A stretch of 64,000 nucleotides of DNA, from positions 23,661,511 through 23,725,510 of the forward strand of contig CM036159.1 of the NCBI GenBank assembly GCA_020631735.1, given 5' to 3'. A model generated the notes under the pieces. It was not told the origin of the DNA. It saw only the letters and a list, made by a program, of their open reading frames with translations, and did no database searches. Source of the stretch: Saccharum officinarum (lineage: Eukaryota; Streptophyta; Magnoliopsida; Poales; Poaceae). Below, in pieces: positions 32,211 to 45,400 of the stretch (positions are counted from its first letter, which is position 1; each line of letters opens with the position of its first letter). A program made the position numbers and the translations under genes.

Positions 32211-35200
32211 GTGACACGACCTCCTAGGATTACATCCAATGTTAAGCAGAACTTGAGGATTCTAAAATTTTGGAAGGTAACTTTTCCTGCATTCAGTTTT
32301 AAAACTTCCTTTCCAACATTGCCATTGCCTATCTGCCACCGGTGCTTAAATTCGTGTCATGCTAAACACCATATAAATTATCTGCAATCGCATATTGTAA
32401 GTTTGTAACTGCATCAAGTGTTCCTTTGATGCGTTCATTTTTTTTTTTCAAAAAAATGCATTGAGTGCATGCAAGGTTAACTTTTGCATTTACAGACCGG
32501 CATGGGGCCAGATTATCAGATGCATGCAATGCTTTTGTAGTTAGAAATGTTAGGGATTCACAGCAGTTCTACTTTGTAATGCGGTGCGTCATTTTCAGAG
32601 TAAAACACATTAGTTGTTACAATTACCTAAACCTTTGTTCTCAGGAATTTGAAAGGAGGCAAACAAGTGGACCTCAGCCTTCTACTAGGTACCGCAAAAA
32701 TAAAGTAATAAAAGAAGTGCTTCCTGATGACACAGACTTCTATGAGGACCCTTCTTCCACTCTTCACTTGTCAGGCTTGTCCTTCCTTTCAAATCCAATT
32801 TCTCTTAAAATTAGTGGTGATTCAAATAATCAAATTGGTCATTCTGAGTTGCTGACTTTGCCTTTTAATTTAATATAGGACAAATGAGGGTTTGGAAATT
32901 GCTTCACCAGTTATTCTTGTGGATGGCTACAATGTATGTGGCTACTGGGGAAAGCTTAAGAAGGATTTCATGAATGGGAGACAAGAAATTGCTAGACAAA
33001 CGCTCATTGATGAACTGGTATCTTTCAGTGCAGTAAGAGGTCTGCTCTTAAGGATTAAACCAGTTATAATAATGAAAATGTCGCAGTTGTGGTTTCTCAA
33101 AAGAAAAAGGGTCCCAATCATGCTGCCTACTTCAGCAATAACTTAAAGCTGATACGAAGTTGAACTACTTAGTGTACTACGATTTATAGTAAATTTAGTC
33201 ACAGCTTACAGATGAATGTGACTAACCAAGTGTGGAACTTAACTCAATCAGGTTTTCTTTACCTGATGGCAATACCATTTCCCCTTCATTTCTCAGCAAT
33301 TTTTAATTTCCTTGATAGCCATGTACAATCTTATGCCGGCTTTTATATCATTTGTCCCAATTATATTGCAGAGGTAAAAGTTGTAGTGGTATTTGATGCT
33401 GCCAATTCAGGGCTTTCCACACATAAGGAAACATATAAAGGGTAAGAAACTATAAATTGACTTTTGGTGGTAGTCCCCCCCCCCCTTCTATCACTACATA
33501 TTGATCCATGCAAAGAGATCTGACTAATAAAATAGGTGGAAGTTCAATATTTCCATCAGGTCTTTACAGGCAGTTATTAGAGAAAACCTAACGTACAGAT
33601 TTTGCCGAACAGGGTCGATGTTGTATATTCTGCCGACTTGTCTGCTGATTCTTGGATTGAGAAGGAGGTACATGTTGGAATTGCACATCAGAAGCATTGG
33701 CTAGAGTTCCTTGTGTAAAATTATGACGCTACTCACCAGTGTATGGTGTATGATCGAATTCGTTATCTGGGCTATGTTTTTGGTGCAGTCCAGTGCTGTT
33801 TCCGTAGTCCTTGAGTGGTCATTGGAGGTGGTAGTTTCCTTTTCCTAATATCTGAACTGAAGGTTCATGAGCCATGTTTGTTCTCTGTTCTTGGGGACAG
33901 ATGCTGTAAACATTTGAACCTGAATTTGGTCCTGGCAGCAATGCTAACGGGCCGGGGGTTCTACCTGCAAAAATGCCCTATTGTATGAAGCATACATGTG
34001 GGTTTCAAATCCATGAGAGTGGCTGTTTTTTTACTGTTGGTTCGCCAGACCTTAACACACCCTCCTCCTTTACCCGGGCTTGGGACCGGCTATGTTGAGA
34101 CGACTTAAGAAAGTTTTCCAGTCAACATAGGCGGAGTTATGAAGCATACATGACCCCCAAAAATAAAGTTAAGTAATTGAGCCAGTTACAGCATGCAGGG
34201 AGGCCCGAGGCCATAGTGTTACATCTTAATCCTAGCTGGCTCATAACCAGCTGATTGAATCTTTAGAGATTCTATGGAAAGGGGTTTGCAAAAGAAGTAC
34301 AATCAATAGGAGCATTTTGCTACTCCGAAGTAATGCATTTTGTTCCCATTACATCAAGAGGCATTTTTACTATATATTAATTTTGGCACTACAATTTTTT
34401 ATTTGGATGCTGCCACATGATTTTTTTTGAAATAAATATTCTTGAAATGAATTCACATCTGGACACAAATGAAATGCATAATATGTAGTTACTGAGTGCT
34501 TTGCTGGTTCTTTCACCTATGCAGGTCGAAGCTTTGGTGGCCGATGGTTGCCCGAAAGTGTGGGTAGTAACATCCGATGCGCTGGAGCAACAATTAGCAC
34601 ATGGAGAAGTATGTTTTCTTCCTTTTCTAGGATAAGCTATTTTATTTGTCTCTACCAGCCAATAGACATTTATTCATTAGTTTCTGTGTGTAGTCTTGTA
34701 CTTTGGTTATTAAGTTCTGCCACAAATTTTACGGTAGTGTCATGGAACAAGTTTTGCAAAAAATGCTTGTTGGTTCTTTTCTTGGAAACATGAATCTGAT
34801 TGTCATATTTCAAAACCATTGATAGACATGGAATGGAATAGGAAATGACAGGGATCAAGGGAAGATGATCGGAATATATGAAAATATGGCAGCTATGTTT
34901 ACATTAGTGAGGAAATATCATCCAGAACAAGATGAACGGGATGTCAAAAAAAAACAAGAAGAATGATGGAGAGCAGTTGACAGTTTATAATTACAGCATA
35001 CAAGATGGTGTTCGTTTCTACTTTTTTTCACCACATATTAAAATGTTGCATTCATGATTATTTAAAAGTACTTTGTATTGTATATTTTGTAGGGTGCTCT
35101 TATCTGGAGCTCTAAAAGATTGGTGAAAGAGGTTAGTCCTGATTTTTTTTTTTGGCATTTCATGGATTTGAATTTCTCAAACAATATATATTTTCTTGTG

Positions 35201-35530
35201 GCTCTGCAGATAAAGGAATCGGAAAAGGAACTCGATCTAGAGCTGAAGGAAACCAGGTCTTAAGTTACAACTTTGCAACGATGGTGCATCATTTTGTTTT
35301 AGAAGATTTGGTCTGTGCATCAAAGAGACACAACTTTACCTAGCCACCTGTGGAGCTGCAAAAAATGCCTGCACTAAATTTTGTTCTGATCCATTCTATA
35401 TGAATCTAAAATTGACAGGTCGACATCGTTGCAAGGAAAACTCCTGCAGCACAAGCTGAACCCAAAGGTTGTGCACGCCCTAAAAGGTCTTAGGAATAAG
35501 CTCGAAGAACAAGAGCGGAGAAAGAAGTGA
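32211..35530 (+). CDS. NYN-domain (YacP/Rae1-like) ribonuclease, 5' end missing
   Basis: Nine exons can be joined in one frame at GT/AG sites: 32211-32276, 32645-32769, 32879-33039, 33372-33441, 33613-33667, 34525-34608, 35093-35131, 35210-35256, 35419-35530 (TGA). The protein reads ITSNVKQNLRILKFWK, then a basic linker. The NYN fold follows with ILVDGYNVCGYW, VKVVVVFDAANSG, DSWIEKE and VWVVTSDALEQQ, whose aspartates form the PIN-like metal site. It ends with a charged helix, EEQERRKK. Bacterial Rae1/YacP cleaves mRNA on the ribosome. Plant members are predicted organellar proteins of unknown substrate. All exons are open, so the gene looks functional. The N-terminus (probably a transit peptide) is upstream or in the gap. 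Confidence 0.88.
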
Positions 35531-36050
35531 CCACTAACTACTGGACCATGGTTGACAAGTGAAGAGGAAGAAGGCAGGTGTACATAAGTGCGTTTGTGCG
35601 CGGACATCAACTAACACTGGAGACTGGATCCACTGACAGCGGAGAGAAAAGCTAAGTTCGATGTGAGCACAAAGACCATTACGAGAAGACGGAGAAGAGC
35701 ATCAGGAGTATGTATGCTAACATCATGTAAATGGATCTGGTTTCCTTTGGGGTGCAGTCAGTTTTGTGTAGACACCATCAGAGGCCTGTGGAAAATAAAA
35801 CCACGCGTGATATTGATGCAGCTTGTTATTGTTACCTGCTGACGTTCTGAGGCATTGGACAGGTCCTAGGGACAGATAGAGATGGATTGCGAATTCCCAA
35901 TCAATGAATCCTTGTATATTACTTTTTTGTGTGTATATTGTTATTGCCATAACAGTCAAATCCTTCATGTACTGGTTCACCGCACCACAGCTAGCAGTGG
36001 CAGGTCCAATTCATTTCAAGGGTATTCAGCTGAATAACCATTATTTTTAA
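35531..36050 (+). other. 3' UTR and flank of the NYN gene
   Basis: Directly follows the TGA. It contains AATAAA-like words (GAAAATAAAACC at about 35790) that could serve polyadenylation. No ORF of interest. Confidence 0.45.
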
Positions 36051-36159
36051 TCAAGAAATTGTGTATGTATGATGTACTTGAAAAAACTGTCAAGAAATTG
36101 TGTATATATGATGTACTTGAAAAATCAAGAAATTGTGTATATATGATGTACTTGAAAAA
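36051..36159. repeat. Three-copy tandem repeat, 35-39 bp
   Basis: The unit TCAAGAAATTGTGTATATAT then GATGTACTTGAAAAA occurs at 36051-36089, 36090-36124 and 36125-36159. The first copy is 4 bp longer. Confidence 0.85.
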
Positions 36160-36512
36160 TCTATGTGTACCAAAAAAAATTATAGGAGGTCGCCGGCGTC
36201 AGGAGGGCTCGATCGAGGAGGCCGCGGGCCAATCCCTAGCATTCCTTCCCTAGTCCTCAATCCAGGGCTCTAAGCTGAAGATGCATGTGAAGAGGGTGAC
36301 GACGGTGCTCCAAGCTGAAGATGCATCTGAGCTATGAGGACGGCGGCGTCAGGAGGGCAGGACGAGGCCGCGGGCCGGCCATTTGCCAATGCAGGCGCCG
36401 CGGACAATACCTTCATCAGGGCCTTTCGATGGCGACGGAGAATCAAAGTACGCCTTGGTTATCATTCCCTAATAACCGAATAGGGCCTAAATAAAAGACT
36501 TTAAAAAGTAAA
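36160..36512. other. GC-rich spacer with local duplication
   Basis: CGGCGTCAGGAGGGC occurs twice (about 36194 and 36345), as does AGCTGAAGATGCAT (about 36275 and 36315) and GAGGCCGCGGGCC. It looks like an old internal duplication of unknown origin, ending at the Helitron junction. Confidence 0.4.
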
Positions 36513-36811
36513 CTAGCTGAGTGCTCGTGCGTTGCTACGGGCGTACAAAAATTCTGATGACATACAGCCGCACGGATAAAGCATACGTAAAAGCTTATAT
36601 CCTCACAAACAATTAGCTCCAAAACACAAATGTAAGATATATAACATCCAAATCAGTAATATCCCCACAAGCCATCATATACTACTTGTCTCCTATTATT
36701 CTCATACTTTTTCTATTACATGAAATGTAGATAGATATGACAAATATAAATTATAAAAGACTCAAATGTAAGATATATAATACTTATACAAAACAAAAAG
36801 GCAATATCTTT

Positions 36812-39372
36812 CTATGGTGTTAGGACATCTTTGTAGACAATATTTTTCGTGTACGTACCATTAATTGTTGTCTTCTTTTTGTTATCCTTCTTATCACCAG
36901 GGGGACAATAAGGATCCTGATGTTCGCTCTGGCAGTGGCTCTAGATAGTGCAACATACAACTGACCATGAGAGAACACTAGTTCAGGCAAATACACACCA
37001 ACATTGGGGATAGTCTGCCCTTCGCCTTGTTAACCGTCATGGCAAAACTAAGCCTAACGGGAAACTGCTTCCTCTTGAACTGGAATGGGAGCATCTCATC
37101 ATCAGAGGGGCATAATGGAATCCGTGGAAGGAAGATTCGTTTTCCAACATGGCCCCCCACCATAATTTCTGCATCAATAGTATTTCGTTGGAACCCCAGA
37201 CCACCAGCCTCGTTCCATTGCAAAGTCCATTTGTAGGGTCGATATTCCTTAACAATATGATCGGACACCCAATCTTGAGCTTTAACACATGTGGAGGGAG
37301 ACCGCTTGGGGTTAAAGTATTAAGGAACTCGGAAGGGCAGTAGTTATGCGGGTCATCCACTGCAGAGTCAAAGCTATGGTACACAATCTTCTCACCTTAG
37401 AAACGATCTATCATCTTTATACTAATCATGTCCACCCAGTCGTTTCGTGTAGACAATATAGCTCTCGAAGTGACGTAGTTTCGATTCGATAAATTTTTAT
37501 TGAGGCTTGGAAAAATGTAGTCTATTAATGTATCAAGTTCATTGCCATTCCCCGTATATGGCACGCAGATCTCGTTAGGAAGACGGACATCACCATCATC
37601 ATTGACCTCCTCGGTACCACAACCGATGCGCAACAGATATTCAGCAAAACCTGGGTCACTCTGTGCCCTCATGTTACGCACCAACTTTAAGTGATGCATG
37701 GAATCCCAAAGGTATGACCTTCGTAGTGACGCGCCAACTATCTGAGCCCTCGACCCCTTCCTTACAACAGGAAGGACTTGCCTAAAATCTCCACCGAACA
37801 CAATAGTCTTACCACCAAAAGGAAGTTCATGCCGATCCATTATATCACGCAGGCTGTTGTCTAGCGCCTCTACTGCTTGTCTCTTGGTCATAGAAGCCTC
37901 ATCCCATAAAATGAGGGATGTTATCCGTAGAAGCTTCGCGGTACCACTCTGTTTCGTGAAACTACAAAAAGTGCCATCCTTGATAGTTAAGGGTATCTTG
38001 AAACGTGAGTGGGCAGTCCTCCCTCCAGGCAATATGGAAGCCGCAACGCCAGATGTAGCTGTAGCCACAGCAATCTTGTTTTGACTGCGTATTTTCGCGA
38101 GCAGGGCCTTATATAAAATAGGTCTTTCTAGTACCACCAGGTCCATCAACAAAGAATACTCGGCCTTGAGTAGAGTCAATGGCAGAAATACTCTTATCAA
38201 AAGCAGCCCTATGCTCATTGTTAAGGGACCCCTCAAGGGCCACATCATCGGCATTGGGATAGATGCTTGACTCCTCAAAAATCTCCCTTGGAATGCCGTT
38301 GGCAGCATCATATGTGTCATTAATATCTGGCAGAGGGAATGACTTTATGTCCTTAGACATTGAGTGTAGCAAATTCCTAATATCAATCAAGACCATCTGC
38401 TCTACAGCTGATGTGGATTGTACATTGTGTCGATAGTCCTCTGACATGGCATCTATGTGTCTATTCCAAAGTCCACACACATCGCTCGGCTCACAGAATA
38501 CTAATATTGTTGCAAATAGCCTTCATAGTGAGGATGGCATCCGATATAGAGTAGCTTCAGCTATGCACTCATCTAACGAGTTATCGGCTTCAATGAGGCC
38601 CCTTCTCTCTGCAGCTTCATGAAATGTCAGTAGGATCACTCCATTCACTGTTCTTAGATCATCGTAAGAGGTCGTACCACTCACATGGTTTAGGAGAACA
38701 CGGAGATAGTAGCGTTCCCCCTCGGCCAGATTGGCAGAGACAATTCGACCTACCTGGCCCTTATATTCCTGCTTCCTTCTTTGCCACTTTTTATCGCGTG
38801 GTTGCCAAGTATACCACTCGGGGAAGTCATTGTACAAAATTCCACGAGCTCTTTCATCTAATCTGTTTTCCTCAAAGTATGCCGTGAGCATTGACCTATC
38901 AGCACCTGGACAGTTAACCACTTTTCGTATACCTTGTCGTTGGTGAAACGACACCATGTGCATGTTCGGAAGATGGAGTTGCAGCTGCATCACAGGTGGT
39001 GAGTTCTTGCTCAACTCAAATCCATATATCCTCCACAATGCTTCTGGAGGGGTCACCCACCTAGCCTCTCTATATTGTTCAATCTCATCAATTTTTTCAT
39101 TTTCATCAGGCTTGCTAGCTTCTCTCATAGACACAGAAGCACGATCATGGCCCTTGTATATATACTTGAATAAGTATTTCATAGCCTTGATGCTACCACA
39201 TGCCTCAACATTTATGTGGCAATTGAAAAGTCGAAGGAGGTAAGGGTTGTAGGGGACGACCCATCTGTTGTCTAGTACGGCCCCTCGAACTCTTGGCTGG
39301 TGTCCGTCTTCACGCCACCTATAAATTGGGTAGGAGTCCTTGCCCTGTAAGGTAGCCTCGCTGTATGGTCGT
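36812..39372 (-). pseudogene. Helitron Rep-helicase, C-terminal half (Y2 motif plus PIF1-like helicase)
   Basis: It reads on from the copia insertion with RPYSEATLQGKDSYP. The two-tyrosine catalytic motif KYLFKYIYKG lies at 39151-39182. A linker follows, then a PIF1-family helicase: Walker A as GPGGTRKT (about 38130; the usual second Gly of the loop is Arg), motif II as LWDEAS, then GGDFRQVLP, and C-terminal motifs near 36950-37100 before a TAG at 36812. The protein nicks and unwinds DNA for rolling-circle transposition. Damage: a TGA near 38524, a frameshift at Walker A, a TAA near 37397 and frameshifts near 37180 and 37025. Confidence 0.85.
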
Positions 39373-41405
39373 TGTAAGGTCCAAATAGGCTAGAGGGGGG
39401 GGTGAATAGCCTAATTAAAACTTCTACAAGAATTACTTAACCACAAGTTAGTAAGAAAGGTGGTGAAGCAAAAGCACTAGCTCTAACTAATTAAGCAAGC
39501 CACCTACACAAGTCTAGTACAAGGCTATCCACTAAACACAACAACTACAAGCTAGAAACAAGAAGTAATACGAGAGAAGAGCTTCGAGTGATTATACCGC
39601 CGTGTAGAGATAAGAAGTACCAATAAATCAATCACACGAGAGAAATCCTCGGGAAGAGAATGACACAAGAATTTATCTCGAGGTTCACTTGCTTCTCGGC
39701 AAGCTACTCCCCGTTGTGGCGATACACCCACTTGTCGTTTCGCGAGCTAATCGACTATCAAGAGTCGAGCCCTCGGCGGGCGCCGCACAACCACACACAA
39801 GATAGGGATCCTCCAAGCCACGAGCTTCACTAGAGTATCCAATTTGCGAACTCCCGCGGGAAAGGATCAAGAACCCCTTACAACACTTGGTGATGACTCC
39901 AACAATCTCTAATTGCGAGCTCAATCACCTCCGCTGCTCTAAGCCGTCTACTGTGTCGGGAAACACGGAAGAGTAACAAGAAATCCGCAGCAACTCGAAG
40001 ATCAAGTGCCTCTAGAATGCAACTCTCAAGCAATGCACTTGAATCTCACTCAATCTCACTCAAGATGTGCAACTATGCAAAGAGATGAGTGGAGGGGTTG
40101 TTCTCTAGCTCAAAGTATGTCTCTAGGTCTCAAAGTGTGCAAGAGTTTACCTCAAACCCCGGCCAACCTCTATTTATAGCGTACCCCTTCGAATATAGAC
40201 GTTAGGAACTTTAACCAGCCGAAGTCGCGCTGACCGGACGCGCTGGTCAAACTGACCGGACGCGCCGGTCGCGCAACGGCTAACTGCGAGGCAACGACCG
40301 GACGCGCTGGTCACGCAGACCGGACGCGCTGCAGCGAATGACCGGACGCGCTGGTCAACTGACCGGACGCGCCGATCGCGCAACACCGCGAGCCCTCAAA
40401 GCAATGACCGGACGCGTCCTAGCGAATGACCGGACGCGACAGTGCCAGCGTCCGGTTTGAGTCTAGTAAGCTCCCTTAACGACCGGACGTGTCCGATCGT
40501 ACGTGACCGGACGCGCCGCGCGTCCGATCACCACTTCGCTGTTCTCTGCCCTTCTGGACGCCTGACCGGACGCGCCGGTCCCGTGAAGGACCGGACGCGC
40601 CGGTCGCGCGCTCTGCTTCTGCGCACAGGTGAACTGACCGGACGCGCTGGTCAGGCCAGACCAGCGTCCGGTCACTCACCCTAGGCACGCTGACCGAATA
40701 AACTGACCGGACGCGCTGGTCAAGCCGTGACCGCATCCGGTGCAGCGTCCGGTCACCACAGTGACCTCCGTTCGCCTCCGTTTCTTTTTCGACTTCCGGC
40801 GCAATAGAAAATAGGCGTTTCACTTCCCCAAAAAGCGTCGAATCCCACCTCGCAAGCTCGGCGGGAGGGAGAGAGGAACCCAAACCCCTCTCTACTGCTC
40901 AAACTCCACCGCCTTCACAAATGTGCTAACACCACCAAGTGTACACCACCATGTGCATGTGTGTTAGCATTTCACAACCATTTTCCAAGGCGTTATGTTA
41001 GCTCTTTTACTAGATCCTAATGCATATGCTCAAGACAATGATCTAGTGGCACTTGATTTCCGAGCTAACCGTGATTGCCCCTCTTGATAGTCGGCTATGT
41101 ATCCTAAACCCGGTCAATCACTTCTCTACTCATCTTAGACCGGCAAAAGGAAAACCCTATGGTTATACCTTTTCCTTGCGCTCTTAGATCCTTCTCTTCT
41201 ACTTGATCATGTCCTTCCTTTTATGTGCATCTCCACCATGATCATCATTTCATGTCCATGCACCAACTCTTTGTGATCTTGTGGCCACCACTCCTTGCCA
41301 CATACACCTTCATCACATGTGTTGCTTATGCCTAACTCAAAACACTTAACACATGTCATTAGCAACTTGGTGTCATTAATTACCAAAACCAAACTTGGGC
41401 TTTCA
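39373..41405 (-). repeat. 3' LTR of the SIRE-like element (2033 bp)
   Basis: Near-identical to 46906-48939. Differences seen include one extra G near 39405, a 3-bp indel in an ACAACAACT stretch and scattered substitutions. Confidence 0.95.
40213..40765 (-). repeat. CCGGACGCG minisatellite in the 3' LTR
   Basis: The same array as in the other LTR: repeated GACCGGACGCGCTGGTC and GACCGGACGCGCCGGTC with a few inverted GCGTCCGGT copies. Confidence 0.85.
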
Positions 41406-41419
41406 ATCTCCCCCTTTTT
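41406..41419 (-). promoter_or_regulatory. Polypurine tract of the SIRE-like element
   Basis: The minus strand reads AAAAAGGGGGAGAT directly before the TG of the 3' LTR. Confidence 0.85.
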
Positions 41420-42489
41420 GGTAATTGATGACAACCATCACAAAGATATGAAATGAAATCAATTTTCAATTTCGATAGTATTAGCTCCCCCTATATATGT
41501 GCTTCCATGAGTTTGGTTCAATTATGCACATATGTATGGATTTGAATTTTGGGAGAGTTGCTACTATCAAATTGATGCTAAGGTATATAGAATGGACCTT
41601 TGAAGCGTGATACCAATCGGAGTTGCCTTTATATATCATCTTTAGCATCGATGTAGCTAGACACCACTTGTAATACATCACTTGTAAAGATCACAAACAC
41701 TAAAGTACTTCGTGAGATCAATATTAAAAGCAAAGGTGTCTAGATACCACATGTAAAGCTACTCTTAACAAAACATCATTCAAGTTCCATATCTAGCATA
41801 CAACATTCAATCATGAATATCGAAATTAAACTTTGCAATGCAACATTTCATCATGTTAATGCACATACAAATGCAACAAATAATCCATGAGCTTGCTCCC
41901 CCTACTTATGTGCTCAAATTTAATTTCTCTCCTCCTCACTATATCTTTCTCCCTCTTTGTGACTTTTCTATCTTTGTGCTTTATCTCCCCTTTTTATATC
42001 TTTCTTGCTCTTTGCAATATCTTTGTGACTTTTCTCTCCCCCTTTGTCAACAATCACCAAAAAGGTGTCAAGTTTAATGAGAGATAAGTCAATCAATATG
42101 AGGAGTCCAAATTATGGTTCAATCTAGATCACTTGCCTAGAATATGTAATTCGGTTTGATCCAAGCACAAGCTTCTTCACACCTCATAAAGTATAAGGGT
42201 TATCTTGAGCATGTTGAATTACACATCATGAGCTTATTTTCTAGATTCAACACTAGGTTGGCAAGCCCACAAACATGTCATATGCTACCACTAGATCAAT
42301 CAAACATAGAAGCAATAGTGGTACCATATATACATCAAAATCATTTGATTTTTATGAATGAGCCTATTTGTCATGCAAATATGTCTATATGTTTTAACCA
42401 TATCCTTAGCAAAGTATGAATGATATGCCAAACAACTTTACCTTGCTATGTTGGAGGAGAGGCATGTCATATAAGGATGTGGGGTGCAC
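41420..42489 (-). other. Non-coding region between pol and the 3' LTR
   Basis: About 1.07 kb with no ORF above about 90 codons. Some SIRE-lineage elements carry an env-like ORF here. None is recognisable in this copy. It contains repeated CTTTGTGACTTTTCT-like pyrimidine-rich words (41950-42050). Confidence 0.5.
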
Positions 42490-45400
42490 TCATTTTAAGT
42501 TGGAGAAGTCAAGTATGTTCAATTCATTCTTCAACTTGTAAAATCTCTTTTCGTCAAGTGGCTTTGTGAATATATCAGCTAATTGATCTTCGGTGCCAAT
42601 GCTCTCAATGCTAATATCACCCTTTTGTTGATGGTCTCTTATGAAGTGATGCCTTATATCAATGTGCTTTGTTCTTGAATGTTGAACCAGATTTTGTGTC
42701 AGCTTGATAGCACTTTCATTGTCACAAAACAATGGCACATTCTTGATTTTTATTCCAAAGTCATTCAAGGTGGCCTTCATCCAAAGCAATTGTGCACAAC
42801 AACTACCGGCACTTATATATTCGGCCTCGACGGTAGATAGTGCAACACTATTTTGTTTCTTTGATGACCATGAAATAAGAGACCTTCCAAGCAATTGACA
42901 AGTGTCACTTGTGCTCATTCTATCAATCTTGCATCCACCATAGTCGGAGTCCGAATATCCAATCAACTCAAAATTAGACTCCTTTGGAAACCATAATCCA
43001 ACATCATGAGTGCCCTTAAGATATCTCAATATTCTCTTTGTTGCTTTCAAGTGACTTTCTCTAGGTGAAGCTTGATATCTTGCACACTTGCACACACTAA
43101 ACATCACATCCGGCCTAGAAGCGGTGACATATAGCAAACTTCCAATCATAGACCGATATTGCTTTTGATCTACCATGTTTCCACTAGCATCAATACCCAA
43201 TTTATCATTAGTGCCTATTGGTGTACTCATTGGCTTAGCATCTTGCAATCCAAACTTCTTGATCATGTCCTTGATGTACTTGTCTTGACTTACAAAAGTG
43301 CCATTCTTTATTTGCTTGATTTGAAGTCCAAGAAAGTAACTAAGCTCTCCAATCATAGACATCTCAAACTCATTAGCCATCATATTTCCAAACTCTTCAC
43401 AAAAGTCTTGGTTAGTTGATCCAAAGATAATGTCATCCACATAGATTTGTAACACAAACAAGTCATTTCCAAGCTTCTTGGTGAAGAGAGTGGTGTCAAC
43501 ATTTCCCATCTTGAACCCTTTAGAGAGGAGAAAGTCCCTCAACCTCTCATACCATGCTCTAGGTGCTTGCTTCAAACCATACAATGCCTTCTTTAGCTTG
43601 TAAACATGGTCGGGCTTCTTGTCATCTTCAAAACCGGGAGGTTGCTCAACATAAACTTCCTCATTGATGTAGCCATTTAGAAATGCACTCTTGACATCCA
43701 TTTGATAGAGCTTGATGTTGTGTGCACAAGCATATGCTAATAAGATTCTAATAGCCTCCAATCTTACAACCGGTGCATATGTCTCTCCAAAGTCAAGACC
43801 CTCAACTTGAGTGTATCCTTGTGCTACTAATCTTGCTTTGTTCCTTACAACCATGCCATCTTGATCTTGCTTGTTTCTAAAGACCCACTTAGTACCAATC
43901 ACATTGTAGTTCTTTGGCCTTTCAACAAGTTCCCAAACTTGATTTCTAGTGAAGTTGTTTAGCTCTTCATGCATCGCATTTACCCACTCGGAATCTTTCA
44001 ATGCATCTTCTATCTTCTTTGGTTCTTCTAATGAGACAAATGAGTAATGCTCACAAAATGATGCTAATCTTGATCTAGTTTGAACACCTCTTTGAATTCC
44101 ACCAATGATTTGGTCCAATGGATGATCTCTTGCAATACTAGTAGGTTGGAGTATTGGGAGTTGATTGCTTCCACTTGTTTGACCTTGAACTTGGGCCTCA
44201 TCATGAGTACCACTAGAGCTTGCTTGATTTGTATCAATTTGCACACTTTGGTTGATCACATGTATGTCACTATCATCATCAACTTGCATCGGCCTTATAT
44301 CACCAATGTCCATGTTCTTCATTGCATTTGACAATTGATCTCCTCTCACATCATCAAGGTTTTGAGCTTTATTTTGAGATCCTTGGGTTTCATCAAACTC
44401 AACATCATGAACTTCTTCTAAGGTGCCATTTGTGAGATTCCAAACTCTATATGCTTTGCTTGTGGTAGAATAACCAAGTAAGAACCCTTCATCACATTTC
44501 TTTTCAAACTTGCTCAATCTAGTGCCTTTCTTAAGAATATATCATTTGCAACCAAACACTCTAAAGTATGCAATGTTTGGCTTTCTTCCATTCAATAGCT
44601 CATATGGTGTCTTTCCAAGCTTCCCATGGCAATAGAGACGGTTGCTACAATAGCAAGCCGTGTTAATAGCTTCACTCCAAAAAGAATGACTAACATTATA
44701 TTCACTAAGCATTGATCTAGCCATATCAATCAAGGTTCTATTTTTCCTTTCAACTACACCATTTGATTGAGGAGTGTAGGTTGGAGAGAATTGATGTCTA
44801 ATACCAAGATCATCACATAAATCTTCAATTCTTGTGTTCTTGAACTCACTACCATTGTCACTTCTAATCTTCTTGATGCTAGTCTCAAACTCATTTTGCA
44901 CCCTCTTGACAAAAGACTTGAATAGATCATAAACATCACTCTTGTCATAGAGAAAGAACACCCAAGTATATCTAGTGTAGTCATCAACAATCATAAAACC
45001 ATACTTGTTGCCACCAATGCTAGTGTATGTTGTTGGTCCAAACAAGTCCATGTGCAATAACTCAAATGCCTTTGATGTGCTCATTTCACTCTTGCTAGGA
45101 TGTGTATTTCCAACTTGTTTGCTGGCTTGACAAGCACTACATAGTTTATCCTTTTCAAAAGTGACATCTTTCAAGCCTCTGACTAAGTCATGCTTCAAAA
45201 GTTTATTCAATTGTTTCATTCCAACATGACCAAGCCTTCTATGCCACAACCATCCCATACTAGATTTACTAAGCAAGCATGATGTCAATTGTGTCTCACT
45301 ATCATTGAAGTCAACCAAGTATAAGCTACCATGTCTAAATCCTTTGAATATCAAATTTGATCCATCAACACTTATGACTTCAATATCATCACTACCAAAT

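Noticed and set aside
40174..40883. ORFs of 70-135 codons in the CCGGACGCG array of both LTRs
   Set aside because: The repeats lack stops in some frames. The peptides are repeat artefacts (DRRVRS, GASG) and lie in the promoter region.
44542..44544. TGA as programmed readthrough or selenocysteine in the copia polyprotein
   Set aside because: Plants do not use selenocysteine, and gag-pol of this lineage normally has no stop at this place within the integrase C-terminal region. A point mutation is simpler.
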